Source: Vulcanimicrobiota bacterium (GTDB taxonomy: Bacteria > Vulcanimicrobiota > Vulcanimicrobiia > Vulcanimicrobiales > Vulcanimicrobiaceae). From it: a DNA stretch of 10,063 bases. The position numbers and the translations under genes are program-made. The stretch's first letter is position 1. Each line of letters begins with the position of its first letter. Location: assembly GCA_019237435.1 (NCBI GenBank), contig JAFAHB010000089.1, forward strand, positions 1-10,063, in the 5' to 3' direction. Shown here piece by piece: positions 1 to 9,677 of the stretch. The notes below the pieces were generated by a model that saw only the letters and a program-made list of their open reading frames with translations, was not told the DNA's origin and searched no databases.

Positions 1-353
1 TGACGCCGGGGGACATCATCGTCGCCGATACAAACTTCGGGTGTGGGTCGAGCCGCGAAGTTGCGCCGATCGCGATCAAAGCGTCCGGCACTTCAGCCGT
101 CATCGCCAAGAGCTTCGCGCGGATCTTCTATCGCAACGCGCTCAACATCGGCTTGCCGATCTTCGAATCTTCCGAAGCCGTGGAGGGCATCGAGTCGGGC
201 GATGAGATCGAGGTCGAGCCGGCAAGCGGAATTGTCCGCAACATCACGCGCAATACCGAGTACCGCGCGGCGGAGTTTCCACCGTTCATGCGCTCGCTGA
301 TCGACGCCGGCGGCCTCGTGCCGTACGTCGAAGCCAGACTAGCCCAAAAATAA
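1..353 (+). CDS. leuD: 3-isopropylmalate dehydratase small subunit, 3' part (5' end outside window)
   Basis: The reading frame begins at base 3 and gives 116 residues before TAA at 351-353; about 45-50 N-terminal residues lie upstream of the window. With the large subunit LeuC, this protein isomerises 2-isopropylmalate to 3-isopropylmalate in cytoplasmic leucine biosynthesis. The family signature NFGCGSSRE is near the start of the visible part, followed by [22 protein letters not shown], a swivel-domain stretch typical of the short (about 165 residue) archaeal-type LeuD subunits, and a C-terminal [11 protein letters not shown]. Such subunits usually read SSREHAP; here it is SSREVAP, so the His position is Val. 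A homoaconitase or dimethylmalate dehydratase small subunit of the same fold cannot be excluded because the partner gene is not visible. The gene converges on the leftward gene that ends at 460. Confidence 0.9.
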   Translation, partial: TPGDIIVADTNFGCGSSREVAPIAIKASGTSAVIAKSFARIFYRNALNIGLPIFESSEAVEGIESGDEIEVEPASGIVRNITRNTEYRAAEFPPFMRSLIDAGGLVPYVEARLAQK

Positions 354-389
354 AATTTAGAAAGCTCAGATTTGGATGCAGCTCTAGGA

Positions 390-430
390 GCGTGGCGCCG
401 AAGTTTACTATGGTAATCGAGGCGCCACGC
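390..430. terminator. Perfect 10-bp inverted repeat between convergent genes, possible bidirectional terminator
   Basis: GCGTGGCGCC at 390-399 is exactly complementary to GGCGCCACGC at 421-430. The 21-nt loop holds a second small palindrome, TTAC (405-408) with GTAA (413-416). It lies 37 nt after the leuD stop and 29 nt past the stop of the leftward gene, where a shared terminator would be expected. Neither strand has a clear T-run after the stem, so a classical intrinsic terminator is not proven. It may instead be an RNA-stabilising stem or a member of a repeat family. Confidence 0.45.
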
Positions 431-459
431 GACAACGAGGTGCGCCAAAGCTGGGCTTT

Positions 460-1110
460 CTACGGGGGCGTGTAGCCGCCGGGCTGGGGAATCCCTCCCG
501 GCGATGGATTGACGTTCTCGATCCACTTTTCTTTTGCGCGATACGACGCCGTAAAGGGAATCTGAGCGTCGGACATCGTCAGCATCCCGACCATGTCGGA
601 GGTACCGTCGAGGCGGCCCTCGAGGAGCATCGTCGTCCCGTTCGGCATCGTAACGATCAACCGCACGGCTTGACCGTCAACGCTCCCGGCGAGCGGATAC
701 CGCTTGCCGCGGGAGTCGAGATAGGTGCCGGTGATCGTATCGCCTTCTTGCGTAATCTTGAAATGGGTGTAATCGGTCGCGTTGGGATGTTGAATGGCCA
801 CCTCCCAAACGCCGTCAAGTCCTTTGCGCGCGTTGGGAGGAGGGCTGGGAGTCGCTTTGGGCGTTGCAAGCGGAGGCGTGGCGGATGGTCCCAGCGTCAC
901 ATAAGGCGCCGGAGCGGGCGCCATCGAGGCATTGGGCTCCGGGCTCGCGGGGGCGGTGATCGGCGGCGGCGTTGGCGGCGGCGTGGCCGCAGCCGCGGCA
1001 AGCCGCGCGGCCGGCATGCAGAGTGCCAAAAGCAGGGCCGCGGCACTGCCCCCACCGGCGACAAGGAGAAAAGATTTTTTCACGGCCTGTTGGCTTTTGA
1101 GGGACTCCAA
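460..1110 (-). CDS. Hypothetical exported or membrane-anchored proline-rich protein
   Basis: I do not recognise a named family. The 216-residue product has a basic N-terminus (VKKSF, residues 10-14) and a hydrophobic stretch to about residue 42, which is a signal peptide or an N-terminal membrane anchor. A Pro/Ala/Thr/Ser-rich linker follows to about residue 95. Then comes a compact beta-rich domain (about 98-195) with short turns such as QEGDTITGTY and GTTMLLEGRLDG, resembling small lipocalin-like or ligand-binding barrels in rhythm only. The tail is Pro/Gly-rich. The start used is TTG (1108-1110), with GGGAGG three bases upstream. An internal GTG nine codons later would give a more typical signal peptide (MKKSFLLVAGG) but has a weaker ribosome site. 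It is divergent from rpmE with 40 bp between them. An envelope or extracytoplasmic location is inferred; function is unknown. Confidence 0.75.
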   Translation of the reverse strand: MESLKSQQAVKKSFLLVAGGGSAAALLLALCMPAARLAAAAATPPPTPPPITAPASPEPNASMAPAPAPYVTLGPSATPPLATPKATPSPPPNARKGLDGVWEVAIQHPNATDYTHFKITQEGDTITGTYLDSRGKRYPLAGSVDGQAVRLIVTMPNGTTMLLEGRLDGTSDMVGMLTMSDAQIPFTASYRAKEKWIENVNPSPGGIPQPGGYTPP

Positions 1111-1132
1111 AGGCCTCCCTTTTTGACACCCT

Positions 1133-1141
1133 TGCTATAAT
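1133..1141 (+). promoter_or_regulatory. Extended -10 promoter of rpmE
   Basis: TGCTATAAT at 1133-1141 is a perfect TGnTATAAT extended -10 element. Transcription would be expected to start about 1148, at or just before the rpmE GTG at 1151. This would make the rpmE mRNA leaderless or nearly so. A TTGACA at 1123-1128 is only 7 bp from the -10, too close to act as its -35. No good -35 hexamer is seen 17 bp upstream. Confidence 0.6.
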
Positions 1142-1150
1142 GCAAAGGCT

Positions 1151-1423
1151 GTGAAGACCAAGATCCATCCGAAGTGGTATCCCGAGGCACGCGTGCACTG
1201 CGCGTGCGGTAATACCTTCGTAACCGGCTCTACGCTGCCCGAAATAGCCGTTGAAATTTGTGCCGCTTGTCATCCGCTCTTTACCGGCCAGCAGAAGCTC
1301 GTCGATACGGCCGGCCGCGTCGACAAGTTCAATCAGCGCTCGGCTGCTGCACGGCGTAAGCAAGAGGAGGCCGCCGCTCGCAAGGCAGCGCGCGAGGCGA
1401 AGAAGGCGGCAGCCGCTCTCTGA
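1151..1423 (+). CDS. rpmE: 50S ribosomal protein bL31, zinc-binding form with long C-terminal extension
   Basis: This is a large-subunit ribosomal protein at the central protuberance that contacts the small subunit. The N-terminus MKTKIHPKW and the end of the core, [20 protein letters not shown], are diagnostic. Cys17, Cys19, Cys37 and Cys40 form the complete CxC...CxxC zinc set, so this is the C+ type rather than the zinc-free paralogue. The 90-residue length exceeds the usual 66-75; the extra residues (about 66-90) are an Ala/Lys/Arg/Glu helix-like tail, presumably rRNA-binding. The GTG start is fixed by the conserved N-terminus, has no Shine-Dalgarno sequence at normal spacing, and lies 9 nt after the -10 box. 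The TGA stop overlaps the proposed CTG start of prfA. The rpmE-prfA-prmC order is common in Gram-positive-like lineages. Confidence 0.96.
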   Translation: MKTKIHPKWYPEARVHCACGNTFVTGSTLPEIAVEICAACHPLFTGQQKLVDTAGRVDKFNQRSAAARRKQEEAAARKAAREAKKAAAAL

Positions 1424-2493
1424 TCGATCGGCTGCATTCGATGGCGCGGCGCTTCGACGAGATCGACGCGCAGCTCGCCAATCCCTCGGGTGTGTTCGAT
1501 CAGACTCGTTACACCGCGCTCGTGAAGGAGCGCGCTCAGCTCGAGGCGCCGGTCCAAACCTACCGGCAGCTTTGCGCCGCGCGTGCGCAGATAGAAGCGA
1601 ACGACACGCTCGCAGGGCAAGGCGACGGCGAGCTGCGCGAGCTGGCGGAAGAAGAGAACGCGACGCTGCGCGAGCGCGTGGTTGCGCTACAGGCCGAACT
1701 TTCGCGCCTCATGGTGCCGCGCGATCCCAACGATGCACGAGACGTGTTCGTCGAAATTCGCGCGGGCACGGGCGGCGATGAAGCGGCGATTTTTGCTGGC
1801 GACTTGGCGCGCATGTACATGCGATTTGCCGAAGCGAAGGGCATGAAGACCGAGCTCGTCTCCGAGAGTGCGAGTGAAGCCGGCGGCTATAAGGAGATCG
1901 TCTTTACCCTGACGGGCAAAGAGCCGTACCGGTACCTGAAGCACGAATCGGGCGTGCATCGCGTTCAGCGAGTCCCGGCCACCGAAGCGCAAGGGCGAAT
2001 CCACACCAGTACCGCGACGGTGGCAGTGCTGCCGCAAATCGAAGACGACGTCGAGATCGAGATCAAACCCGCCGACCTTCAGATCGACACGTTCAAAGCG
2101 TCGGGCGCGGGTGGCCAATACGTCAACAAGACGGAGTCGGCGATTCGCATCACGCACGTTCCGACGGGCATCGTCGTGGCTTCGCAGCAGGAGCGCTCGC
2201 AGCAACAGAATCGAGAAAAAGCGATGCAGATGCTTCGTGCAACGCTCTACGATCGCAAGCGGCGCGAGCAAGAAGAAGCTGTCGGCTCGATGCGCCGCTC
2301 GCAGGTCGGCACCGGCGAACGCGCTGAAAAGATTCGCACCTACAATTTCCCACAAGACCGCATCACGGACCACCGCATCAATCGTAACTTCGGCAACATC
2401 CGCGCGACCATGGACGGCAACCTCGAGCCGATTAGCGAGGAGCTGATAGCCGACGAGCGCGCGCGCCTTCTGGCCGGCGAAGCGGTGGAGTGA
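1420..2493 (+). CDS. prfA: Peptide chain release factor 1 (RF1)
   Basis: This cytoplasmic factor reads UAA and UAG stop codons and triggers peptide release. The catalytic GGQ lies in [13 protein letters not shown], and the codon-recognition tripeptide is PAT in [15 protein letters not shown], as in RF1 and not the SPF of RF2. The C-terminal [15 protein letters not shown] also marks RF1. The first canonical start is ATG 1441 (350 residues), but the same frame is open upstream and encodes [19 protein letters not shown], which matches the usual RF1 opening (M-hydrophobic-D-K/R-L...). Starting at CTG 1420 gives 357 residues and puts GGQ at 231-233, close to the usual 233-235. No ATG, GTG or TTG exists in frame between the TAA at 1357 and 1441. 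The CTG would overlap the rpmE stop as CTGA. No strong ribosome site is seen for either start. The gene call is secure; the CTG start is inference. Confidence 0.97.
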   Translation: MIDRLHSMARRFDEIDAQLANPSGVFDQTRYTALVKERAQLEAPVQTYRQLCAARAQIEANDTLAGQGDGELRELAEEENATLRERVVALQAELSRLMVPRDPNDARDVFVEIRAGTGGDEAAIFAGDLARMYMRFAEAKGMKTELVSESASEAGGYKEIVFTLTGKEPYRYLKHESGVHRVQRVPATEAQGRIHTSTATVAVLPQIEDDVEIEIKPADLQIDTFKASGAGGQYVNKTESAIRITHVPTGIVVASQQERSQQQNREKAMQMLRATLYDRKRREQEEAVGSMRRSQVGTGERAEKIRTYNFPQDRITDHRINRNFGNIRATMDGNLEPISEELIADERARLLAGEAVE

Positions 2494-3309
2494 CGCGGGA
2501 CGGCACAGCGCGCAGGTGTCATCGCAAACCAATCCGTCGGCTAGAAACGACGTAGCGGTACTGCTCGCTCGCGTCCTGGGACGCAATCGGGCCTGGATTC
2601 TCGCCCATGGCGAAGCGATCGTGTCTGAAGAAGAAGCGGCGACGTTCATGTCATATTGTGAGCGGCGCCGCACGGGCGAACCGATCGCGTATATTTTGGG
2701 CGACGCCGGATTTTACGGGCGCGACTTCCTCGTCAACGAGCACGTGCTCGTGCCGCGACCGGAAACCGAACAGCTCGTCGACGAAACGATCGCCTTCATT
2801 CGCGCACCGATGCGTGTCCTCGACCTCGGCACCGGCTGTGGCGCAATCGGTTGTACCATCGCGGCCGAGACCGATGCCGGCGTCGACGCTACCGACAGCT
2901 CGGGTGACGCCCTAGACGTCGCTCGCGAAAACGCGCGCCGGCATGGAGTGCTCGATCGTGTTCTGTTCCACAAGGGCGATCTCGCCGAACCGGTCAAGGG
3001 CAATCGCTACGACGTTGTCATCGCAAATTTACCCTACGTTCCAACAAGTCGGTTGAAGAAAAGACCCGATCCTACGTCGTTCGAGCCGCGTGAGGCACTC
3101 GACGGCGGTCCGGACGGACTGGCCGTATATAGAAAGCTCATGCCATCTTTACCCCGCTTAATCAATGAAGACGGTCTGGTGCTGATGGAAGCAGCCCCCC
3201 CAACAATCGAGGAGCTCGCCGCCATGCTGCAAGCCGCTCTCCCAACCTTCGTCATCGCGGTCGGCAACGATTACTCCGGCCTCCCCCGCTACGTGAAAGC
3301 GATTGATCG

Positions 3310-5938
<2,629 letters not shown>

Positions 5939-5942
<4 letters not shown>

Positions 5943-6955
5943 CGCCGGCTCGCATCGGCCTGGATGCGCGCGTGACCCGCCAGCTCTCCGCCGGAATGCA
6001 AACGTACGTGCGCGAGCTGGTCGAGCGTCTGCCGCATGCCGCTCCGCAGTATCGATACGTTGCATTCGCGCTGGGCGGAAACTTCGATTGGGGCGAACAG
6101 GTTCGGCTCCCGCTGGCGATGCGTCGGGCCAAGGTCGATGTAGTGCACTTTCTTTCGCAGTACGTTCCTCTGCTTTTGCCGCGCCGGTTCGTGATAACGA
6201 TCCACGACTTGATCCACCTGAGATTTCCTCAGTATTTCAAGGCGAAGGTACGACCCTATTACGCGACGGTCGTACGCCACGCGTGCTCCCGCGCAGCCCG
6301 GGTGATTACCGACGACGACCGGACCGTTGACGACCTGGAGACGCTGCTGGGTGTCGATCGCTCGAAGGTGCGAGTAATTCCACTCGGCGTCGACGAGCGC
6401 TTTGGCTCGGCCGAGCCGTTCGTCGGCCGGCGGCCTTATCTGCTCTACGTCGGCAATCATCGCGAGCATAAGGACCTTCGTACGCTCTTTGAAGCCTGGT
6501 CAGGCTTACCTGAGCATTGGGGCGTCGATCTTTATTTGACGGGGCGCGACGACTTCGGCGGCGAGCTCCAGCGCCGCGCGAGCGAAACGCGTGCGATCGT
6601 CGCGCTCGGCGACGTCCCTACGGAACGGCTGGCGCGGTACTATGCCGGTGCGCGCGCACTCGTGCAACCCGCGCTGCGGGAGGGCTTCGGCCTGCCGATG
6701 CTCGAGGCGATGGCAGCGGGTTGCCCGGTCGTCGCCTGCCGGGACGCGGTGCCTACGGCGCTTGCGCAAGCTGCATTGGCGTTTCCCGCGCATGATGCGC
6801 TCGCTTTGCGCGCGCGAATCGAGGAGTTGCTCGGCAACGAGGGGCTTCGCGCATCGGCAATTAAGCATGGAGGGGACGTCGCCGCTCGGCTAACGTGGGA
6901 ACGCTGCGCGAGTGCGACGGCGGACGTCTATCGGGAGGTGTTGGAGGAGCGTTGA
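5939..6955 (+). CDS. GT4-family (GT-B fold) glycosyltransferase
   Basis: The 338-residue product is a retaining glycosyltransferase likely to act on envelope polysaccharide or glycolipid at the cytoplasmic membrane face. The N-terminal half opens with RIGLDARVTRQLSAGMQTYVREL, in which the glycine-containing turn contacts the acceptor/donor in this family, and includes FVITIHDLIHLRFPQYF. The C-terminal donor domain has LLYVGNHREHKDLRTLFEAW and the EX7E signature E248...E256 in REGFGLPMLEAMAAGCPVVA. The ATG at 5939 overlaps the stop of the GT2 gene as ATGA, so translation is coupled; only AGGG directly abuts the ATG. An in-frame extension upstream to 5825 has no homology-like content and was not used. 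The acceptor is unknown. Confidence 0.94.
6943..6947 (+). promoter_or_regulatory. Ribosome binding site deciding the TTG start of the stalk-domain gene
   Basis: GGAGG at 6943-6947 (within GGAGGAG), still inside the 3' end of the GT4 gene, lies 4 nt before TTG 6952. It is among the best Shine-Dalgarno matches in the window and supports TTG 6952 over the upstream GTG 6895. Confidence 0.7.
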
Positions 6956-8454
6956 GAGCGATCGTCGCCATAACCGCGAGTTTGATTGTCACGGCCGCTA
7001 CGCCGCATGCCCCGGCCGCGTCGCACTCAATTGCGATCGTTATCAACGGCGAGACGCTGCCGCTCGATCCACCGCCGCGGTTCGAGCGAAACCTGCTGTT
7101 CGTTCCCGTGCGGCGCACGATCGAGGCGCTCGGGCTTCCTTTCGAGCGCGCCGGTAAGCGGATTACGACGCAGATTGGTTCCAAGACCGTAACGTTGACG
7201 ATTGGAAGTGCCGTCGCTCAAATCGATCGCCAACGGATCTCCCTCGAAGCGCCGCCGCTCGATCTTCACGACGTGCTCTACGTTCCATTGCGGTTTTTCA
7301 CCGACGTGCTTGGCGCACAAGCTCGCTTCGACCGGCGAAGCAACACGGTAACCATCATCGCTCAAATCGTGGGCACATCCTCAAGCGGCTTGATCGCGAC
7401 CGGTCAAGGCTTCGAGCGCTTCGGGACCGTTGCCGCGGTCGACGTGCTCTCCGACCCTCCAACGCTTACGCTCGCGGCCAACGGGATCGTCAAGACCGTT
7501 CCGGTTGCGCCGAACGCAACGATCGACGTACAAGACGTCAACGTCAACGTAACGTCACCCGGCGAGCTTAGCGACGTCCGACCGGGAGACTTTGCGCGCG
7601 TCGAGATGCGCAAAGACGGCCGCGTGACCAGAGTCGTCGACGAGTACGGGTCGCGCAACGGTCACATTGTCGCAATTGCGGGTAGCCTTTTCGTGCTCGA
7701 GGACGGGCAAGTGATCGCGCCTGCGCCCACGACCGAGATCTCGCTCAACGGCGGGGCGGCGTCGCTGGATGAGCTGCGGCCGAACGATCAGGTGACCGTG
7801 CGCTACAACGTTGAGACGAGCGAGGTGCGAGAAATTCTCGCAAGCCGCGGCGTTGCCGCGGCGTCGGGGCCCGGCACCGTGCAAATCAGCGACGTGGAGA
7901 GTGACGCAACGCACCCGTTGCGAGCCGGCGATACGATCCACGTGACGCTGCGCGGCACGTCCGGGGCGTCGGCGAGCTTCGATATCGGCTCCGACGTCGT
8001 GGACCAAGCGATGCAGCAGCGATCGCCGGGCGTATACGTTGGCGACTACACGATTCCGCGCGGCGCGAATTTTAGCGACGTGGCGCTCATTGGGCGCCTC
8101 ACGCTTGGCAATGCCGTCGCCCAGGAGCCGGCGCCGCAGATCGTTTCCGCGTCGAGCGTAGCTCCCGGTATCGCGGACTTTGCGCCTGGCGAAGGTTCGA
8201 CGATCAATACTAATCGCCCGGCCGTTTATGCAAGCTTTGCATCGGACGCGGTCCCGGTGAATCCGGCAAGCGCGTTGCTCTGGATCGACGGCCGCGACGT
8301 TACGTCCGAATGCGTGCGCACCTCGCAGTTCATTCAGTATTTGCCGTCCTATAGCTACCCCGACGGTCTGGTGCACGTCACGGTCCGCGTCGCCGATCAG
8401 GCTGGTAATACGACGACGAAGTCGTGGACGTTCACCATCCGCACCCACGCATGA
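6952..8454 (+). CDS. Secreted protein with copper amine oxidase N-terminal (stalk) domain and Ig-like C-terminus
   Basis: Starting at TTG 6952, the 500-residue product has a short signal peptide (MRAIVAITASLIVTAA..., probable cleavage around APAAS, residues 20-24). Residues about 27-138 match the copper-amine-oxidase-N / stalk family: VINGETLPL, LFVPVRRTIEALGLPFE, VTLTIGSAVAQIDRQ and VLYVPLRFFTDVLGAQARFD. This family is a non-catalytic beta module in cell-wall and secreted proteins; no amine oxidase catalytic domain is present. The middle (about 145-305) is a repeated beta-rich region, including LSDVRPGDFARVEMRKDGRV and LDELRPNDQVTVRYN, OB- or DUF5666-like by appearance only. The C-terminus (about 306-500) looks like two Ig-type domains ending VHVTVRVADQAGNTTTKSWTF. 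It overlaps the GT4 stop as TTGA and the HIT start as ATGA. A role in the cell surface, with the two glycosyltransferases, is inferred. Confidence 0.9.
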   Translation: MRAIVAITASLIVTAATPHAPAASHSIAIVINGETLPLDPPPRFERNLLFVPVRRTIEALGLPFERAGKRITTQIGSKTVTLTIGSAVAQIDRQRISLEAPPLDLHDVLYVPLRFFTDVLGAQARFDRRSNTVTIIAQIVGTSSSGLIATGQGFERFGTVAAVDVLSDPPTLTLAANGIVKTVPVAPNATIDVQDVNVNVTSPGELSDVRPGDFARVEMRKDGRVTRVVDEYGSRNGHIVAIAGSLFVLEDGQVIAPAPTTEISLNGGAASLDELRPNDQVTVRYNVETSEVREILASRGVAAASGPGTVQISDVESDATHPLRAGDTIHVTLRGTSGASASFDIGSDVVDQAMQQRSPGVYVGDYTIPRGANFSDVALIGRLTLGNAVAQEPAPQIVSASSVAPGIADFAPGEGSTINTNRPAVYASFASDAVPVNPASALLWIDGRDVTSECVRTSQFIQYLPSYSYPDGLVHVTVRVADQAGNTTTKSWTFTIRTHA

Positions 8455-8798
8455 TGGACGATTGCCTTTTTTGCAAGATCGCAAAGGGCGAGATACCTGC
8501 GAAGATCGTTCATCGCAGCGGCGACGTCATTGCGATCGAAGACGTGAATCCCCAAGCGCCGGTGCACTTGCTCGTCATGCCGGTCGAACATTACGATACG
8601 CTGTTCGGCGTTGTGTCCGCCGGCCAAGAGAGCGCTCTAGTCCATAGGTTGATTGAGGTCGCGTCGACGTTGGGAGAGCAGCGCGGGAGCGGCGGCTATC
8701 GCCTGGTCGTGAACACCGGTGACGAAGGGGGCCAAACAGTCGGACACGTGCATATTCACGTGCTGGCCGGTCGCCGCATGACCTGGCCGCCGGGCTAA
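8451..8798 (+). CDS. HIT-family (histidine triad) nucleotide hydrolase
   Basis: The 115-residue protein is a HINT-type nucleoside phosphoramidase/nucleotide hydrolase of the cytoplasm. It begins MMDDCLFCKIAKGEIPAKIV, with the two N-terminal cysteines (Cys5, Cys8) common in this branch. The histidine triad is HVHIHV at residues 99-104 (His99, His101, His103) in GHVHIHVLAGRRM, and it ends in TWPPG like most HINT proteins. The ATG at 8451 overlaps the previous stop as ATGA; a second ATG at 8454 is equally possible. An upstream ATG at 8424 lies in the previous gene and would add nine unrelated residues. No ribosome site is visible, so translation is probably coupled to the upstream gene. The physiological substrate is not inferable. 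Confidence 0.95.
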   Translation: MMDDCLFCKIAKGEIPAKIVHRSGDVIAIEDVNPQAPVHLLVMPVEHYDTLFGVVSAGQESALVHRLIEVASTLGEQRGSGGYRLVVNTGDEGGQTVGHVHIHVLAGRRMTWPPG

Positions 8799-8804
8799 TG
8801 CTTC

Positions 8805-8866
8805 GCCCTTCGACTGCGCCTGCGGCGCGGAGCTTGTCCTGAGCGGAGTCGAAGGGCTCAGGATGA
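8805..8866. repeat. Dispersed palindromic repeat after the HIT gene
   Basis: GCCCTTCGACT (8805-8815) is exactly complementary to AGTCGAAGGGC (8847-8857). An internal hairpin GCGCC-TGC-GGCGC (8816-8828) sits between them, so the unit can fold as a branched stem. The sequence continues with CTCAGGATGAC. On the minus strand it reads as HPEPFDSAQDKL, a translation well known from intergenic repeats in metagenomic genomes. It starts 7 nt after the HIT stop and may act as a terminator or 3' end stabiliser. Confidence 0.8.
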
Positions 8867-8890
8867 CACGTGACGGAAACCACTACGGAT

Positions 8891-8919
8891 TTGACGTTGA
8901 CTTCCGGCTATGTTAGTCT
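8891..8919 (+). promoter_or_regulatory. Candidate sigma70-type promoter of rpsU
   Basis: TTGACG at 8891-8896 is followed 17 bp later by TAGTCT at 8914-8919, which keeps the key T1, A2 and T6 of the -10 hexamer. A transcript would start around 8926. A second TTGACT at 8897-8902 has no good -10 at standard spacing. The promoter sits in the only sizeable gap before rpsU and after the repeat element. Confidence 0.5.
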
Positions 8920-8925
8920 TTGCAC

Positions 8926-8947
8926 AGGCCCCTACGGGCCTAATTTT
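8926..8947 (+). terminator. Hairpin with T-rich tail upstream of rpsU (terminator or attenuator-like)
   Basis: AGGCCC (8926-8931) pairs with GGGCCT (8936-8941) around the loop CTAC, followed directly by TAATTTT. This has the shape of a short intrinsic terminator. It may end transcripts arriving from the HIT gene. If the promoter at 8891 is right, it would instead form at the very 5' end of the rpsU mRNA. Confidence 0.45.
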
Positions 8948-8951
8948 CGTG

Positions 8952-8969
8952 TTCGCGTGACATCGCGAA
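8952..8969 (+). promoter_or_regulatory. Hairpin immediately before the rpsU start codon
   Basis: TTCGCG (8952-8957) pairs with CGCGAA (8964-8969) around TGACAT, one base before ATG 8971. The region where a Shine-Dalgarno sequence should be is inside this stem, and no GGAGG-like sequence is present. This suggests translational control or SD-independent initiation of bS21. Confidence 0.45.
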
Positions 8970-8970
8970 T

Positions 8971-9162
8971 ATGCCGAAAGGGGGGTCAAAAATAGAAGTT
9001 CGCATCGCGCCGGGCGAAACGATTGAAAGCGCTTTGCGTCGCTTTAAGAAGGCCACCCAGAAGGCGGGGATTCTCGCCGAAGCGCGCAAGCACGAGCACT
9101 ACGAAAAGCCGAGCGTGCGCCGAAAGAAGAAATCGGCCGCGGCTCGCAAGCGCCGCACCTAA
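8971..9162 (+). CDS. rpsU: 30S ribosomal protein bS21
   Basis: The 63-residue basic protein belongs to the small subunit, near the anti-Shine-Dalgarno end of 16S rRNA, where it helps initiation. The family core is [20 protein letters not shown] (residues 8-27), followed by [18 protein letters not shown] and a Lys/Arg-rich end. Length is typical of the family. The ATG is fixed by the conserved start, but no ribosome site precedes it; a 6-bp hairpin lies there instead. yqeY follows after 4 nt, a common partnership. Confidence 0.96.
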   Translation: MPKGGSKIEVRIAPGETIESALRRFKKATQKAGILAEARKHEHYEKPSVRRKKKSAAARKRRT

Positions 9163-9166
9163 GACC

Positions 9167-9613
9167 GTGGGAGCTCTCAAAGATCGCATCGCCTCTGATT
9201 TGAAAGAGGCGATGCGCGCGCGTGACCAACTTCGGCTCGACACGCTACGCTCCGCGCTTTCCGGCTTCATTTACAAGCGAACCGAGGGCGGTCAGGAGCT
9301 CTCCGACGCCGACGAGCTAGACGTCGTGCGGCGCTTGGTCAAACAGCGCGGCGATTCGCTGACGGAATTCGAGAAAGCCGGGCGCGCCGATCTCGCGGAC
9401 AAGGAACGCGCCGAGCGTGAAATTCTGCTTGGTTACCTGCCGGCGCAACGCTCTGCCGCCGAGATTCGCGAAATCGTGCAAAGCGTGTTGGCGGAGCTTC
9501 CTGCGGGCTCGCGAAATGCCGGCGCCGTGATGAAGGTGGTCATGCCGCAGCTGCGCGGCGTCGCAGACGGAAATCTCGTGCGCCAAATCGTGACCGACTT
9601 GCTCTCATCCTGA
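9167..9613 (+). CDS. yqeY: GatB/YqeY domain protein
   Basis: The 148-residue product is a free-standing homologue of the C-terminal tRNA-binding helical domain of the GatB amidotransferase subunit. It opens GALKDRIASDLKEAMRARDQ and contains LDTLRSALSGFIYKR and a later ILLGYLPAQRSAAEI. Near the C-terminus is the family motif GAVMKVVMPQLRGVADGNLV. The GTG 9167 start gives the usual length of about 147-150; the open frame back to 9023 overlaps rpsU and has no homology-like content. There is no ribosome site; with 4 nt after the rpsU stop, translation is presumably coupled. The TGA stop lies within a dispersed repeat, and the last residues may be repeat-derived. The precise cellular role of the family is unclear, though tRNA-linked functions are proposed. 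Confidence 0.94.
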   Translation: MGALKDRIASDLKEAMRARDQLRLDTLRSALSGFIYKRTEGGQELSDADELDVVRRLVKQRGDSLTEFEKAGRADLADKERAEREILLGYLPAQRSAAEIREIVQSVLAELPAGSRNAGAVMKVVMPQLRGVADGNLVRQIVTDLLSS

Positions 9614-9640
9614 GCGCCGCGAGCGAAGTCGAGGGATCGA
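9604..9640. repeat. Partial dispersed repeat supplying the yqeY stop codon
   Basis: TCATCCTGAGCG followed by GAGCGAAGTCGAGGGAT matches the core of the repeats at 5145 and 8805. A short outer pairing, ATCC (9607-9610) with GGAT (9634-9637), remains. The TGA within TCCTGAGC (9611-9613) is the stop of yqeY. The unit looks degenerate compared with the copy after the HIT gene. Confidence 0.55.
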
Positions 9641-9677
9641 AGCGTAACTTCCGGCGGTCGCTGGGGTAGCAAGCGGC

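Noticed and set aside
447..459. AAAGC-TGG-GCTTT as an additional terminator of the leftward gene
   Set aside because: The stem is only 5 bp with no T-run; the 10-bp inverted repeat at 390-430 is a better candidate.
1123..1128. TTGACA as the -35 box of the rpmE promoter
   Set aside because: It is only 7 bp from the TATAAT, far below functional spacing, and a -10 at 17 bp (1146-1151) is absent.
670..1140. 156-residue plus-strand frame opposite the hypothetical gene
   Set aside because: Its Arg/Gly-rich composition is what the complement of a Pro/Ala-rich gene yields; the minus frame has a signal segment and domain-like order.
1687..2673. 328-residue open frame antisense to prfA and prmC
   Set aside because: It spans two certain genes on the other strand and shows no recognisable motif.
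8575..8883. Minus-strand open frame containing HPEPFDSAQDKL
   Set aside because: The peptide comes from an intergenic palindromic repeat and the antisense of the HIT gene; it is a common spurious annotation.
8900..9655. ACTTCCGGC shared upstream of rpsU (8900-8908) and nfeD (9647-9655) as a possible operator
   Set aside because: A single 9-base match in a GC-rich window, with different placement relative to each start, is compatible with chance.
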